This document shows positions 43,706 to 52,155 of a stretch of DNA of 64,000 nt, piece by piece. The stretch is taken from positions 106,325 to 170,324 of the forward strand of contig JAKJDF010000008.1 in NCBI GenBank assembly GCA_022706085.1, given 5' to 3'. The notes under the pieces are model-generated. The model worked only from the letters and a program-made list of their open reading frames with translations, was not told the DNA's origin and made no database searches. Numbering within the stretch: position 1 is the first letter of the stretch; each line of letters opens with the position of its first letter. Source of the stretch: Candidatus Latescibacterota bacterium (GTDB lineage: Bacteria; Latescibacterota; MWCZ01). Position numbers and translations under genes: made by a program.

Positions 43706-45088
43706 ATGAAGGAACGCGTCCTTGATGGCCAAATGAGCAGGCGCACATTCCTCGGCGTTGGAGCCACCGGGTTGGCAGCTACGGCGCTCTACGGGCTCCT
43801 GCCTTCCAGAAGCCGGGCGGACAGCACCCCCCGGGCAAGAACCACCGCACCGGACGGACGCCCCTGCGCTGTCGTGCGCACTGCGGAGTTCTTCGGCGAC
43901 GAGGAAATGATCCTCACGTTCCCGCACGGGTGGCAGGTGCAGACCTGTTACATGGACGGGCATTTCGCGCCGCCGCTGACCGACGACGAAATCAGAGCGG
44001 CCCTGAGATCCACGGTTCAAACCGGTCGAATCGCGGAACTGGCGCAGGGGAAGCGGTCCGTCGTGATCACCTTCGATGATTGCGCCCGGCCGACGCCCAC
44101 CGGTCGCGTGGTGCCGTTCGTCATCGAAGAACTCCATGCCGCCGGAATTGGCGACGACCAGATCTATTTCCACGGCTCCTTCGGCACCCACGCGGCAATG
44201 CACCAGCAGGATTTCACCGCCAAACTCGGTGCGGATATCGTCGCGAAATACCCCGTCTGGAACCACGATTGCTTCAACGGCATGACGCAGGTGGGAACCA
44301 CCAGCCGCGGAATGCCGGTCAAATTGAGCAAACGGTTCGTTGATGCCGATTTCAAGATCTGCATCTCCGGGGTGAAGCCGCACGGGATGGCGGGGTACGG
44401 CGGCGGCGCAAAAGCCATCGTTCCCGGTGTCGCTTCCATCGAAACTGCGCGGTACGCACATGAGGAACTCAACAGCATCGAGAGAACCGCAGTTGCCTAC
44501 GTGAACAACCCTGTTCGCCTTGGCATGGAAGAGGCGGCCAGGCTTGCGAACCTCGACATCAGCGTCAACATCATCATGAACGGAGACCGACAGGTTGCCG
44601 GGCTTTTCGCGGGAGACGTGGTTGGAGCACACCGCGCTGCGGTCCGGGTCGCCCACGAACGTTACAACACGACACTTGCCCAGAATGCCGATGTCGTGGT
44701 CTCGAATGCGTATCCGCAGAGCGTCGAGGCGAGCAAAGAGCTCAAATACTGCCGAATGAGCCTTCGCGACGGCGGAACCGCAGTACTGATTCAGGATACC
44801 CCCGCCGGCCAGCGCAAAATTCACTATCTGGGATGGAGCGGCGACCTGGAACGCCGCGCCTTGCGGCGGCGTTCCCGTGGCCTGCCGGTTCCCCAGGCCG
44901 CGCAGGTGATCGTCTTCAACCGGTGGCCGTGCGCACTGGATGAGATGGATTATTCCCCCGAGGTCTACCACGCGAAAACGTGGGATGAGGTTGTGGCCCG
45001 GCTCACGCGGATTCACGGGGAAGGAACGAAGGTCGCTGTCTATCCCGCCGCCGCACTCGCGCACGAACCGATGCCCTTGCGGATGTAG
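43706..45088 (+). CDS. Tat-exported LarA-family nickel-pincer racemase/epimerase homologue
   Basis: The 460-residue protein is a LarA-family homologue. LarA members use a nickel-pincer nucleotide to racemise or epimerise 2-hydroxy acids. Family motifs are DCARPTPTGR (D125, R128), HGSFGTHAAMH (H162), KPHGMAGYGGGAK (H226, K236) and H252. The K236/H226/H252 spacing matches K184/H174/H200 of lactate racemase. The N-terminus carries a Tat signal, MSRRTFLGVGATGLAATALY (residues 10-29), so it should be exported already folded. The ATG at 43706 follows GGAAGGGG. No larB, larC or larE is nearby. The substrate may be a sugar acid. Confidence 0.85.
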   Translation: MKERVLDGQMSRRTFLGVGATGLAATALYGLLPSRSRADSTPRARTTAPDGRPCAVVRTAEFFGDEEMILTFPHGWQVQTCYMDGHFAPPLTDDEIRAALRSTVQTGRIAELAQGKRSVVITFDDCARPTPTGRVVPFVIEELHAAGIGDDQIYFHGSFGTHAAMHQQDFTAKLGADIVAKYPVWNHDCFNGMTQVGTTSRGMPVKLSKRFVDADFKICISGVKPHGMAGYGGGAKAIVPGVASIETARYAHEELNSIERTAVAYVNNPVRLGMEEAARLANLDISVNIIMNGDRQVAGLFAGDVVGAHRAAVRVAHERYNTTLAQNADVVVSNAYPQSVEASKELKYCRMSLRDGGTAVLIQDTPAGQRKIHYLGWSGDLERRALRRRSRGLPVPQAAQVIVFNRWPCALDEMDYSPEVYHAKTWDEVVARLTRIHGEGTKVAVYPAAALAHEPMPLRM

Positions 45089-45123
45089 ACGGAACTCCCC
45101 GGTTGCTTCCTCCCGGTCAAAGG

Positions 45124-45163
45124 GAAACAGGCATGACGTTTGGCGTCATGCCTGTTTCTCTTT
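45124..45163. terminator. bidirectional intrinsic terminator
   Basis: A perfect 15-bp stem (45124-45138 with 45144-45158), loop TTTGG, has A- and T-rich outer arms. It separates the LarA-like gene from the converging M42 peptidase gene. Confidence 0.92.
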
Positions 45164-45184
45164 GTGGGCTTCCGGGCGAGCTGG

Positions 45185-46255
45185 TTACTGCGGTATCAGG
45201 CTCGTATCGGGCGTCAGGTCAGCACAGAACGTCGCCAGCATCCGGGCCGACTGTTCCATATCGCTGAGCGCGATGGTTTCCACCGTGGTGTGCATGTACC
45301 GCAAAGGAAGGCTCACCAGCCCCGTCGCCACTCCGCTACGTGTCAACTGAATTACATTCGCGTCGGTTCCCGTGCCCCTGGGCGCACCTTCCACCTGATA
45401 CGCGATTTCGTTCTTTTTTGCGGCGTCAACGAGCCTGTCAAACACGATCGGGCTTATGTTTGCCCCTCGCGAAATCGCCGGCCCGCCGCCGAGATTCACC
45501 TCACCCGCTTTCCGCTTGTCCATGTCGGGCGAATCTGTCGCGTGGGTCACATCCACCGCAATCCCTACGTCGGGGTCGATTCCGAACGCACTCGTCTGCG
45601 CTCCCCTCAAACCGACCTCCTCCTGAACAGTGCTGACCGCGTACACCGCCGCTTTGAGATCTGCGCGGTTCTCCGCAATCAATCGTAACGCCTCCGCAAC
45701 CACAAACGCGCCGGCCTTATCGTCAAACGCGCGGGATACGGCGATGCCGTTCCGCAACTCCTCGAACGCGACGTTGTAGGTCACGGGATCACCTATTGCA
45801 ACAAGCTCCTTCGCTTCGTCTTTGCTCTTCACCGCGATGTCGATCCAGTACCCTTCGATCTTTGGCTTCGGATCATCTCGCTCCTGCTGCGTCATCAGGT
45901 GAATCGCCCGCTTACCGATCACGCCCTTCACCGGCCCGTTCGCCGTATGAATCGTCACCCGTCGGCCCGGAACGATCGCAACATCGTGTCCGCCGATAGC
46001 AAGGAAATTCAGAAACCCCTGGTCGTTGATGTAGTTGATCATGAAACCAAGCTCGTCGCAATGTCCCGCAAGCATGACGCGTGGTTTTCCGCCGGGGTTG
46101 ATGGCGGCAATCGCATTGCCATGCCGGTCGCTTGTTACCGTGTCGGCAAAGGAAGACACATAATCTCGCCAGACGCGCTGTGCAGGCTGCTCGTAGCCCG
46201 ATGGGCTCGGTGCCTCGAGCAACGCTTTGAGGAATGAAAGGCTTTCTTCACGCAT
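45185..46255 (-). CDS. M42-family metallo-aminopeptidase
   Basis: The 356-residue protein is a di-zinc peptidase of family M42 (TET/glutamyl-aminopeptidase-like), which trims short peptides in the cytosol as a large oligomer. It shows GHCDELGF (H65, D67), AFDDKAGAF (bridging Asp near 178), VQEEVGLRGAQ with the general base Glu near 212, and DVTHATDSPD. An AAGGAG site precedes the ATG at 46255. It is divergent from the pyr operon. Some M42 members were once called endoglucanase, but the peptidase role is better supported. Confidence 0.92.
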   Translation of the reverse strand: MREESLSFLKALLEAPSPSGYEQPAQRVWRDYVSSFADTVTSDRHGNAIAAINPGGKPRVMLAGHCDELGFMINYINDQGFLNFLAIGGHDVAIVPGRRVTIHTANGPVKGVIGKRAIHLMTQQERDDPKPKIEGYWIDIAVKSKDEAKELVAIGDPVTYNVAFEELRNGIAVSRAFDDKAGAFVVAEALRLIAENRADLKAAVYAVSTVQEEVGLRGAQTSAFGIDPDVGIAVDVTHATDSPDMDKRKAGEVNLGGGPAISRGANISPIVFDRLVDAAKKNEIAYQVEGAPRGTGTDANVIQLTRSGVATGLVSLPLRYMHTTVETIALSDMEQSARMLATFCADLTPDTSLIPQ

Positions 46256-46416
46256 GGATGGCTCCTTGAGTCCGCGGGGTTCCGCAATGGGCGGGAACGT
46301 AGTGCAAAAGCAGATAGATGCAAAAAAAGATAGGCGAGCACTTCAATTCAGCGCAACGCGTCGTGCCGCACCTGTTACACGGCCCCGCCCGTACTCACAC
46401 CCGTGCGAACCTTTCG

Positions 46417-46445
46417 TTGACGGGAGTTGCTCTGCACCGTATCTT
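46417..46445 (+). promoter_or_regulatory. candidate pyr operon promoter
   Basis: TTGACG (46417-46422) and TATCTT (46440-46445) have the ideal 17-base spacing. Transcription would start near 46452, giving a leader of about 195 bases before pyrR. Confidence 0.6.
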
Positions 46446-46511
46446 TTCTACAAGAGCGCAACAGCCGAAAACGCACTGTGTTGTATGGCAGGCGATGAAA
46501 GTCAGACGATT

Positions 46512-46525
46512 GTGCAGACAGGCAC
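46512..46525 (+). promoter_or_regulatory. candidate PyrR-binding hairpin
   Basis: A 4-bp stem (GTGC/GCAC) closes the loop AGACAG, just upstream of the leader terminator. The sequence CAGACAGG partly resembles the PyrR site core (CNGNGAGG), with one mismatch in the core. Position is right for an anti-antiterminator, but the match is weak. Confidence 0.35.
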
Positions 46526-46533
46526 GTGGCGAT

Positions 46534-46568
46534 ACCCGCCGGGCAGGATGCCCCGCGGGTTTTTTTTT
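46534..46568 (+). terminator. leader terminator (attenuator) of the pyr operon
   Basis: A 12-bp stem (46534-46545 with 46549-46560, a single C-C mismatch), 3-base loop GGA, is followed by a run of T to 46568. It lies 79 bases before pyrR, on the plus strand, with no gene ending upstream in that direction. It can therefore only act as an attenuator of pyrR-pyrB-pyrC-carA. Confidence 0.85.
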
Positions 46569-46647
46569 GCCTGGTTGTCTGGGCGGGGTAGCGGAATCGG
46601 GGCCAGTCCCGTCCCCGAAGGCTGGATTTGGAGACGTGGAGTGAAAC

Positions 46648-47226
46648 ATGTCGGAAACACACGAACAGACCAAAGGCTCGGCTTCCCCTGGTCCGGTGGT
46701 GATGACGGCGGCCCAGATGGCCAGAGCGCTCAGCCGTATGGTTCACGAGATTCTTGAACGTAACGGTGGCGCGGAGAACCTTGCCCTGGTGGGAGTGCGC
46801 ACTCGTGGGTATCCGCTGGCGCTGCGTCTCGCGTCGCTGATCGAAAAGGTCGAAGGGAAGAGACCGCCTACCGGCGCAGTAGACGTCACCTTTTTCCGTG
46901 ACGACTTCCGATTGCGCGCCAAAGCACCTCAGGAATTCACCGACATCCCATTCGCGGTTGATGACAAGAACATCGTCCTTGTTGACGATGTGTTCTTCAC
47001 CGGCAGAACGACGCGAGCCGCGATGGAAACCGTCATGGAATTTGGACGGCCCAGAACCATCCAGCTTGCAGTGCTGGTAGACAGGAACCACCGCGAACTG
47101 CCCATCCATCCAGATTATGTCGCAAAAAGGGTGGAAACTGCTCTGGACGAAGTCATCCGTGTCCGATTGAAGGAAATTGACGGGGAAGATCAGGTACTCC
47201 TCGTCAGAGGCGGAGTCACACCATGA
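46648..47226 (+). CDS. pyrR: bifunctional pyr operon regulator / uracil phosphoribosyltransferase
   Basis: PyrR binds pyr leader RNA when UMP is high and promotes termination; many copies also make UMP from uracil and PRPP. The 192-residue protein shows the type I PRTase fold, with PRPP loop LVDDVFFTGRT at 111-121, VGVRTRGYPLA, and VDVTFFRDD. The first 18 residues are a short extra N-terminal tail. GGAG precedes the ATG. Its stop overlaps the pyrB start (ATGA). A terminator in its own leader supports autoregulation. Confidence 0.95.
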   Translation: MSETHEQTKGSASPGPVVMTAAQMARALSRMVHEILERNGGAENLALVGVRTRGYPLALRLASLIEKVEGKRPPTGAVDVTFFRDDFRLRAKAPQEFTDIPFAVDDKNIVLVDDVFFTGRTTRAAMETVMEFGRPRTIQLAVLVDRNHRELPIHPDYVAKRVETALDEVIRVRLKEIDGEDQVLLVRGGVTP

Positions 47227-48176
47227 CCAAATGGACGAGGAAGCACCTGTTGGGGCTCGCGGACCTCACCCGCGAGGAAATCAGCCAGATTCTCGATTCA
47301 GCCGATCAGTTCGTATCCGTCCTCGACCGCCCCATGCGCTCCGTTCCCACGCTCCGCGGATGGACCGTGGTCAACCTGTTTTTCGAAGACAGCACGCGAA
47401 CCCGTATATCTTTCGAACTCGCAGAAAAGCGACTGGGCGCCGACATCGTGAATTTCAGCGTGTCCACTTCGAGCGTGAAAAAGGGGGAAACGCTCAGGGA
47501 CACGGCCCGGAACATTGAAGCCATGAGAGTGGACGCGGTGGTGATACGGCACCGCTCGGTCGGAGCGCCGCATTTCCTCTCACGGCACATCCAGGGAAGC
47601 GTTATCAACGCAGGCGACGGTTCGCACGAACACCCGACTCAGGGCTTGCTGGACCTGTTGACGATCCGACGCCATTTCGGCCACATAGACGGGCTTCGTG
47701 TTGCAATCGTCGGGGATATTCGGCACAGTCGAGTGGCGCGGTCTGATGTCTGGGGATTCACCACGATGGGCGCGGAAGTGGTCTTGTGCGGCCCTCCTAC
47801 ACTCTTGCCAAAACACACGGACAACTTCCCGGCTAAGGTGACTACGCGGCTCGAAGAGGCGCTCGAGGGTGCCGATGTCGTGTATGCCTTGCGAATTCAG
47901 CGGGAACGGCAGGCTGCCGGACTGTTCCCCTCCATCAGGGAATACAGCGCGCAATACGGCATCTCAAGCGAACGCATGGAACGGGCAAAACCGACCGCCG
48001 TGCTCCTCCACCCCGGGCCGATCAACCGTGGATGGGAACTCACCGATGAGGTCACGGACGGGCCGCGCTCTCTGATCCTGCAGCAGGTGACGCACGGGGT
48101 GGCCATCCGCATGGCGGTGCTCTATCTCACCGCGGGGCGAGATCCAGCACAGCTCGACCTTGCGCCGAAACCCTGA
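47223..48176 (+). CDS. pyrB: aspartate carbamoyltransferase, catalytic subunit
   Basis: It joins carbamoyl phosphate and aspartate, the second pyrimidine step. The 317-residue protein shows the carbamoyl-phosphate site FFEDSTRTRISFE, INAGDGSHEHPTQGLLD, VAIVGDIRHSRVARSD and the aspartate-loop region LRIQRER, then LLHPGPINRG. No pyrI regulatory chain is present, which fits a pyrR-controlled, class B/C type enzyme. The ATG overlaps the pyrR stop. Confidence 0.97.
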   Translation: MTKWTRKHLLGLADLTREEISQILDSADQFVSVLDRPMRSVPTLRGWTVVNLFFEDSTRTRISFELAEKRLGADIVNFSVSTSSVKKGETLRDTARNIEAMRVDAVVIRHRSVGAPHFLSRHIQGSVINAGDGSHEHPTQGLLDLLTIRRHFGHIDGLRVAIVGDIRHSRVARSDVWGFTTMGAEVVLCGPPTLLPKHTDNFPAKVTTRLEEALEGADVVYALRIQRERQAAGLFPSIREYSAQYGISSERMERAKPTAVLLHPGPINRGWELTDEVTDGPRSLILQQVTHGVAIRMAVLYLTAGRDPAQLDLAPKP

Positions 48177-48239
48177 ACTCCTGGTTGATGTCTTTTAGGT
48201 GGTGGAAACCGATACCACCGCGAATGAGCGAGGTTGCTG

Positions 48240-49529
48240 ATGGAATCACTGATTCTGCGTGGCGGGCATCTCCTGGATCCTTCACAGGGGATCGACGAGC
48301 AGGTAGACGTGGTAATCGAGAACGGGAAGGTAACTGACATCACGCCTCCCGGGCGTAAGGCCCGTGGGCGGGAGGTCAACGTCGAAGGCATGTTTGTTGC
48401 CCCGGGCCTGGTGGATATTCACGTGCACCTGCGCGAACCCGGTTACGAATACAAGGAAACGATTGAGACGGGCGCGAATGCTGCGGTCGCCGGCGGATTC
48501 ACCTCCATCGTGGCGATGCCGAACACCGACCCACCGCCCGATACTGCCGCTGCGGTGCTGGGATTCGCCGCACGGGCGCGGAATGCCGCCTGTCGGGTGT
48601 ATACGGTCGGAACAATCACTCAGGGCAGACAGGGGCAGGAACTCAGCGAAATGGCGGACCTCGTTGCCGCTGGCGTGGTAGGTTTTTCCGATGACGGAGC
48701 GCCAGTAAGCAATTCACGGGTGCTCCTCAACGCGATGGAATACACGCGGCCGCTGGAGAAAGCCATCCTCTCTCATTGTGAAGTACCCGAGCTTTCCGAA
48801 GGCGGGCAGATGCACGAGGGCAGGGTGAGTTCGGAGCTCGGAATTGCGGGGATGCCACCCATCGCGGAATCGTTGGGCATTTCTCGCGATATTGCGCTTG
48901 CCGGGTACAGCGGAGCACGGCTTCACATATGCCACGTTTCTGCGGCCGGAAGTGTTGACGTCATCAGAAGCGCGAAAATGGCGGGCAACGCAAGAATCAC
49001 GGCGGAAACCGCACCTCATTATCTGGCGCTTACCGACGAGGCAGTCAGAACATTCGACAGCAACGCCAAAATGAACCCGCCCCTCCGCACTCGCCAGGAT
49101 CAGGAGGCGCTGAAAAAGGCACTGCAGGACGGAACCATCGACGTGATCGCTACTGATCACGCACCCCATTCACACGAAGAGAAACAGGTGGAATTTGATG
49201 CCGCGCCGTTCGGCATTATCGGGCTGGAAACCTCTCTGGGTGTGTGTTGGACCGAACTCGTCAAAACGGGTGTTCTAACCCCGATGCAACTCATCGGGAA
49301 AATGTCCACCAACCCCGCGCAGGTATGCGGACTGCCCGCCGGAACACTGAAGCCGGGTGTCGCGGCCGACGTAGTCGTTATTGATCCTGACATGCGCTGG
49401 GTAGTTGCCGAGCCTTTCCGTTCTCGGTCTCAGAACAGCCCCTTCATCGGATGCGAATTGCAGGGAAGGGCAATACTTACTATCGTGGGTGGCACGGTTC
49501 GGTACGCCGCGGGCACGCTGGTGAGATAG
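48240..49529 (+). CDS. pyrC: dihydroorotase
   Basis: It closes carbamoyl aspartate to dihydroorotate. The 429-residue type I dihydroorotase has the metal motif VDIHVHLREPGYEYKE, MPNTDPPPD, SDDGAPV, LHICHVSAAGS and the closing ATDHAPHS with the catalytic Asp. The start is the ATG at 48240 with GAGG upstream; a TTG two codons earlier is less likely. It sits between pyrB and carA. In some bacteria PyrB and PyrC associate, but that cannot be seen here. Confidence 0.96.
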   Translation: MESLILRGGHLLDPSQGIDEQVDVVIENGKVTDITPPGRKARGREVNVEGMFVAPGLVDIHVHLREPGYEYKETIETGANAAVAGGFTSIVAMPNTDPPPDTAAAVLGFAARARNAACRVYTVGTITQGRQGQELSEMADLVAAGVVGFSDDGAPVSNSRVLLNAMEYTRPLEKAILSHCEVPELSEGGQMHEGRVSSELGIAGMPPIAESLGISRDIALAGYSGARLHICHVSAAGSVDVIRSAKMAGNARITAETAPHYLALTDEAVRTFDSNAKMNPPLRTRQDQEALKKALQDGTIDVIATDHAPHSHEEKQVEFDAAPFGIIGLETSLGVCWTELVKTGVLTPMQLIGKMSTNPAQVCGLPAGTLKPGVAADVVVIDPDMRWVVAEPFRSRSQNSPFIGCELQGRAILTIVGGTVRYAAGTLVR

Positions 49530-49747
49530 TACACGACGCGCACGGAGGGCTGCCGGTCGCTCCTCGAAATCGGTTTCGCCGGCTTTGCAGGTGCCACCGG
49601 GGTTGTGCTCCGGCGCACGTGCCACACAGCGTCAATTCGTGTTCCTCGTTCGTAACAATGTTCGCATTCAGTCGCGCGCCAGCACGTACAGCGTCCCGGA
49701 AGTCACAGCGGGACGAAATCTGACGGGCGAACTTCAGCAGGGAAATC
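49530..49747 (+). other. 218-bp spacer between pyrC and carA
   Basis: The gap is long for an operon but carries no clear terminator and no complete promoter pair. Transcription through it from the pyr promoter is likely. Confidence 0.35.
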
Positions 49748-50908
49748 ATGACAACCGGATCAAAAGAAGCCTGCCTGGCGCTGGAAGACGGCACCGTTCT
49801 CGAAGGGTTCTCCTTCGCTGCGCCGGGGCTGAGGGTAGGCGAAGTCGTATTCAACACCTCCATGACCGGCTACCAGGAAGTGTTGACGGACCCCTCCTAC
49901 GCCCGCCAGATCGTGACAATGACGTACCCGCTTATTGGAAACTACGGAGTCAGCACCGCGGACCTTGAATCCTCCCATCCCTGGGTAGATGGCTTCATCG
50001 TCAAGGAGTACTGCCGGTGGCCTTCCAACTGGAGAAGCGAGTTGCCCCTCGGGGATTGGCTCGCACACCACGGCGTCATAGGCATGGAAGGGGTTGACAC
50101 GCGTTCGCTGACCAAAAGGCTCAGGGTGAAAGGTTCGTTACGCGGGTGCCTCGCGGCCGGCGTGGCGGCCGATCCTCTCGAATTGGTGGAAAAGGCACGG
50201 GAATGGCCAGGTATGGCGGGGTTGGATTGCGTCCCTCTCGTGTCGCGCAAAGAGTCATGCGAATGGACGACAGGGTTGTGGGACGTGCCAAACAGTGCGG
50301 AAATCCCTCCTCCTCCTCCCAGATACCATGTCGTCGCGTACGATTTCGGGTGCAAACAGAATATCCTTCGCTTGCTGGTCCACCACGGTTGTCGCGTCAC
50401 CCTGGTTCCCGGAAACACCCCTGCCGAGGCGGTGCTGGATCTCAAACCGGATGGCGTGTTTCTTTCCAACGGCCCGGGCGACCCCGAAGCAGTGACATAC
50501 GCAATATCTGCGGTGGAGCGTTTTGTGCGCGAAAGCGAATCAACAGGCTTACCGGTATTCGGCATCTGCCTCGGCCATCAGATTCTGGGCTGGGCGCTCG
50601 GGGGAAGGACGTTCAAACTCAAATTTGGTCACAGAGGCGGAAATCAACCCGTGAAGGATCTTACCACAGGCCGGGTTGAAATCACCTCTCAGAATCACGG
50701 ATTTGCCGTTGACCCGGATTCCCTCGGCCCCGAAGTTGAGGTGACCCATATCAATCTGAACGATAGCACGGTCGAAGGGCTCCGCCACCGCCGGTTGCCT
50801 GTGTTCGGAGTGCAGTACCATCCCGAGGCATCTCCGGGGCCCCACGATGCGCGGTACCTCTTCGCACGGTTCACCGGTCTCATGGAGGCGACAAGGTCCG
50901 ACCGGTGA
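49748..50908 (+). CDS. carA: carbamoyl-phosphate synthase small (glutaminase) subunit
   Basis: CarA frees ammonia from glutamine for the CarB synthetase, supplying carbamoyl phosphate to pyrimidine and arginine synthesis. The 386-residue protein has the N-terminal CarA-specific domain ([20 protein letters not shown]) and a class I glutaminase domain. That domain has the nucleophile Cys274 in [10 protein letters not shown], and His358 and Glu360 in [11 protein letters not shown]. CarB does not follow; ribosomal genes do. So carB must be elsewhere. Confidence 0.97.
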   Translation: MTTGSKEACLALEDGTVLEGFSFAAPGLRVGEVVFNTSMTGYQEVLTDPSYARQIVTMTYPLIGNYGVSTADLESSHPWVDGFIVKEYCRWPSNWRSELPLGDWLAHHGVIGMEGVDTRSLTKRLRVKGSLRGCLAAGVAADPLELVEKAREWPGMAGLDCVPLVSRKESCEWTTGLWDVPNSAEIPPPPPRYHVVAYDFGCKQNILRLLVHHGCRVTLVPGNTPAEAVLDLKPDGVFLSNGPGDPEAVTYAISAVERFVRESESTGLPVFGICLGHQILGWALGGRTFKLKFGHRGGNQPVKDLTTGRVEITSQNHGFAVDPDSLGPEVEVTHINLNDSTVEGLRHRRLPVFGVQYHPEASPGPHDARYLFARFTGLMEATRSDR

Positions 50909-50919
50909 CCGACCCGCTA

Positions 50920-50949
50920 TTGACAAACCCCCGCAAATTACTGTAACTT
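50920..50949 (+). promoter_or_regulatory. candidate promoter of rplM-rpsI
   Basis: A perfect TTGACA (50920-50925) is followed 18 bases later by TAACTT (50944-50949), a poor -10, with an alternative TATAAA slightly further on. It lies between carA and rplM. Confidence 0.4.
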
Positions 50950-51005
50950 TATAAATCTGTACAGCCCGCATAGTGTCCAACGCGAACGTTACAGACTGGA
51001 TGGAG

Positions 51006-51052
51006 GTTGCAGGAGACTCTCCTGCCACACCCACCACTGTGGCGGGTGTTTC
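51006..51052 (+). promoter_or_regulatory. structured leader before rplM, candidate L13 autoregulatory RNA
   Basis: Two adjacent hairpins occupy the leader. The first pairs GCAGGAG with CTCCTGC around ACT. The second pairs ACACCC with GGGTGT, with an inner CCA/TGG, and is followed by TTT. They end about 25 bases before the rplM start. L13 autoregulates through leader RNA in other phyla; likeness to a known L13 leader was not tested. Confidence 0.45.
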
Positions 51053-51077
51053 CCATATAACGCACGTGGAGTATGGC

Positions 51078-51518
51078 ATGGCAACGTACGGCAAAGGTAC
51101 CTACACCGAGAGTTCGAAAAACATAGAACCGGTGTGGTACGTCGTTGACGCAGAAAACGAAGTGCTCGGTCGCCTTGCGAGCAGAATCGCGAAAGTGCTT
51201 CGCGGCAAGCACAGGGTAACCTACTCGCCCCACATGGATCTGGGCGACAGCGTCATCGTCGTTAATGCTGAGAAAGTGAAAGTAACCGGGAACAAACGAA
51301 ACAGCATGGCATACTTCCACTATACCGGCTACCCGGGTGGCGGAAGAATTGTCCCCTTTGAGAAAATGATGCAAAAAGACCCGACGGAAGCAGTGCGCCA
51401 CGCGGTTCGTGGGATGCTTCCCAAAGGCGCGCTCGGTTTCTCGCTGCTCGGAAAACTTCGCGTGTACGCGGGCCCCGAACACCCGCATGTCGCGCAGAAT
51501 CCACAACCGCTCCCGTAA
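51078..51518 (+). CDS. rplM: 50S ribosomal protein L13
   Basis: L13 is an early-assembling large-subunit protein. The 146-residue protein has WYVVDAENEVLGRLASRIAKVLRGK, SVIVVNAEKVKVTGNK, GGGRIVPFEKM and AVRGMLPKG. It is followed by LRVYAGPEHPH. The ATG at 51078 has GGAG six bases upstream; a longer in-frame extension reads through the leader hairpins and is not coding. S9 follows after 47 bases. Confidence 0.97.
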   Translation: MATYGKGTYTESSKNIEPVWYVVDAENEVLGRLASRIAKVLRGKHRVTYSPHMDLGDSVIVVNAEKVKVTGNKRNSMAYFHYTGYPGGGRIVPFEKMMQKDPTEAVRHAVRGMLPKGALGFSLLGKLRVYAGPEHPHVAQNPQPLP

Positions 51519-51565
51519 TAAACTTGTTACGCAAACCGTCTGCCGGATAGGAAAGACACGAAAAC

Positions 51566-51958
51566 ATGGAAAGCTCCGTGAAAAGCATGACCGGCCGCCG
51601 CAAGGAAGCGACGGCGATGGTCCGCATGATGCCGGGCTCGGGCCAGATCACGGTCAATGGCCGACCCGTCGCGGAATACTTCGCCCGCCCGACGCTCGTC
51701 ATGATGATCGAGCAACCACTCAAACTGACGGATACTCTCGGATCCCTCGACATCAGCGCCAACTGCAAAGGCGGCGGGTTGAGCGGACAGGCAGGAGCGC
51801 TCAGGCTCGGTATTGCCCGCGCGCTGGTCAACGAAAACCCGGATCTGCGCCCGACACTGAAGGCTGCCGGACTTCTGACGCGTGATCCTCGTATGGTGGA
51901 ACGCAAAAAGTACGGCCAGCCGGGCGCACGCAAACGGTTCCAGTTCTCCAAACGGTAA
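51566..51958 (+). CDS. rpsI: 30S ribosomal protein S9
   Basis: The 130-residue protein shows [29 protein letters not shown] opening residues, [25 protein letters not shown] core (here [20 protein letters not shown]) and the closing basic [16 protein letters not shown] that reaches the P-site tRNA. It is the second gene of the rplM-rpsI pair. Confidence 0.97.
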   Translation: MESSVKSMTGRRKEATAMVRMMPGSGQITVNGRPVAEYFARPTLVMMIEQPLKLTDTLGSLDISANCKGGGLSGQAGALRLGIARALVNENPDLRPTLKAAGLLTRDPRMVERKKYGQPGARKRFQFSKR

Positions 51959-52024
51959 TCAATCGCCTGTCTGGCAGATTGCCTTGCAGGTATTCCTCAC
52001 ACGATCACGGCTCCCGATCGTCGT

Positions 52025-52043
52025 CACTCCCCTGTGGGGAGTG
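52025..52043 (+). promoter_or_regulatory. leader hairpin before rpsB
   Basis: A perfect 8-bp stem (CACTCCCC with GGGGAGTG) with loop TGT lies about 110 bases before the rpsB start, with no T run after it. It may be part of an S2 control leader or a residual rpsI end structure. Confidence 0.4.
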
Positions 52044-52155
52044 AGCGTTCTCCGGCTCCGGCCGTTTGGATGCAGATCGGGGTGGATAGCGTGACGTGGC
52101 GGCAAACGACACACGACACGTTCACCCGGTTGAAGGGTGGACAAGGAGGATTGCT

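Larger units (their letters stand above)
46256..46647 (+). promoter_or_regulatory. 392-bp non-coding region: divergent promoters and pyr leader
   Basis: No gene is apparent. The left part should hold the M42 peptidase promoter (minus). The right part is the untranslated leader of pyrR, with its promoter, a small hairpin and a terminator (separate entries). The arrangement fits attenuation control of the pyr operon. Confidence 0.7.

Noticed and set aside
43649..45064. 471-residue minus-strand open frame opposite the LarA-like gene
   Set aside because: Antisense shadow; the plus strand keeps the complete nickel-pincer residue set.
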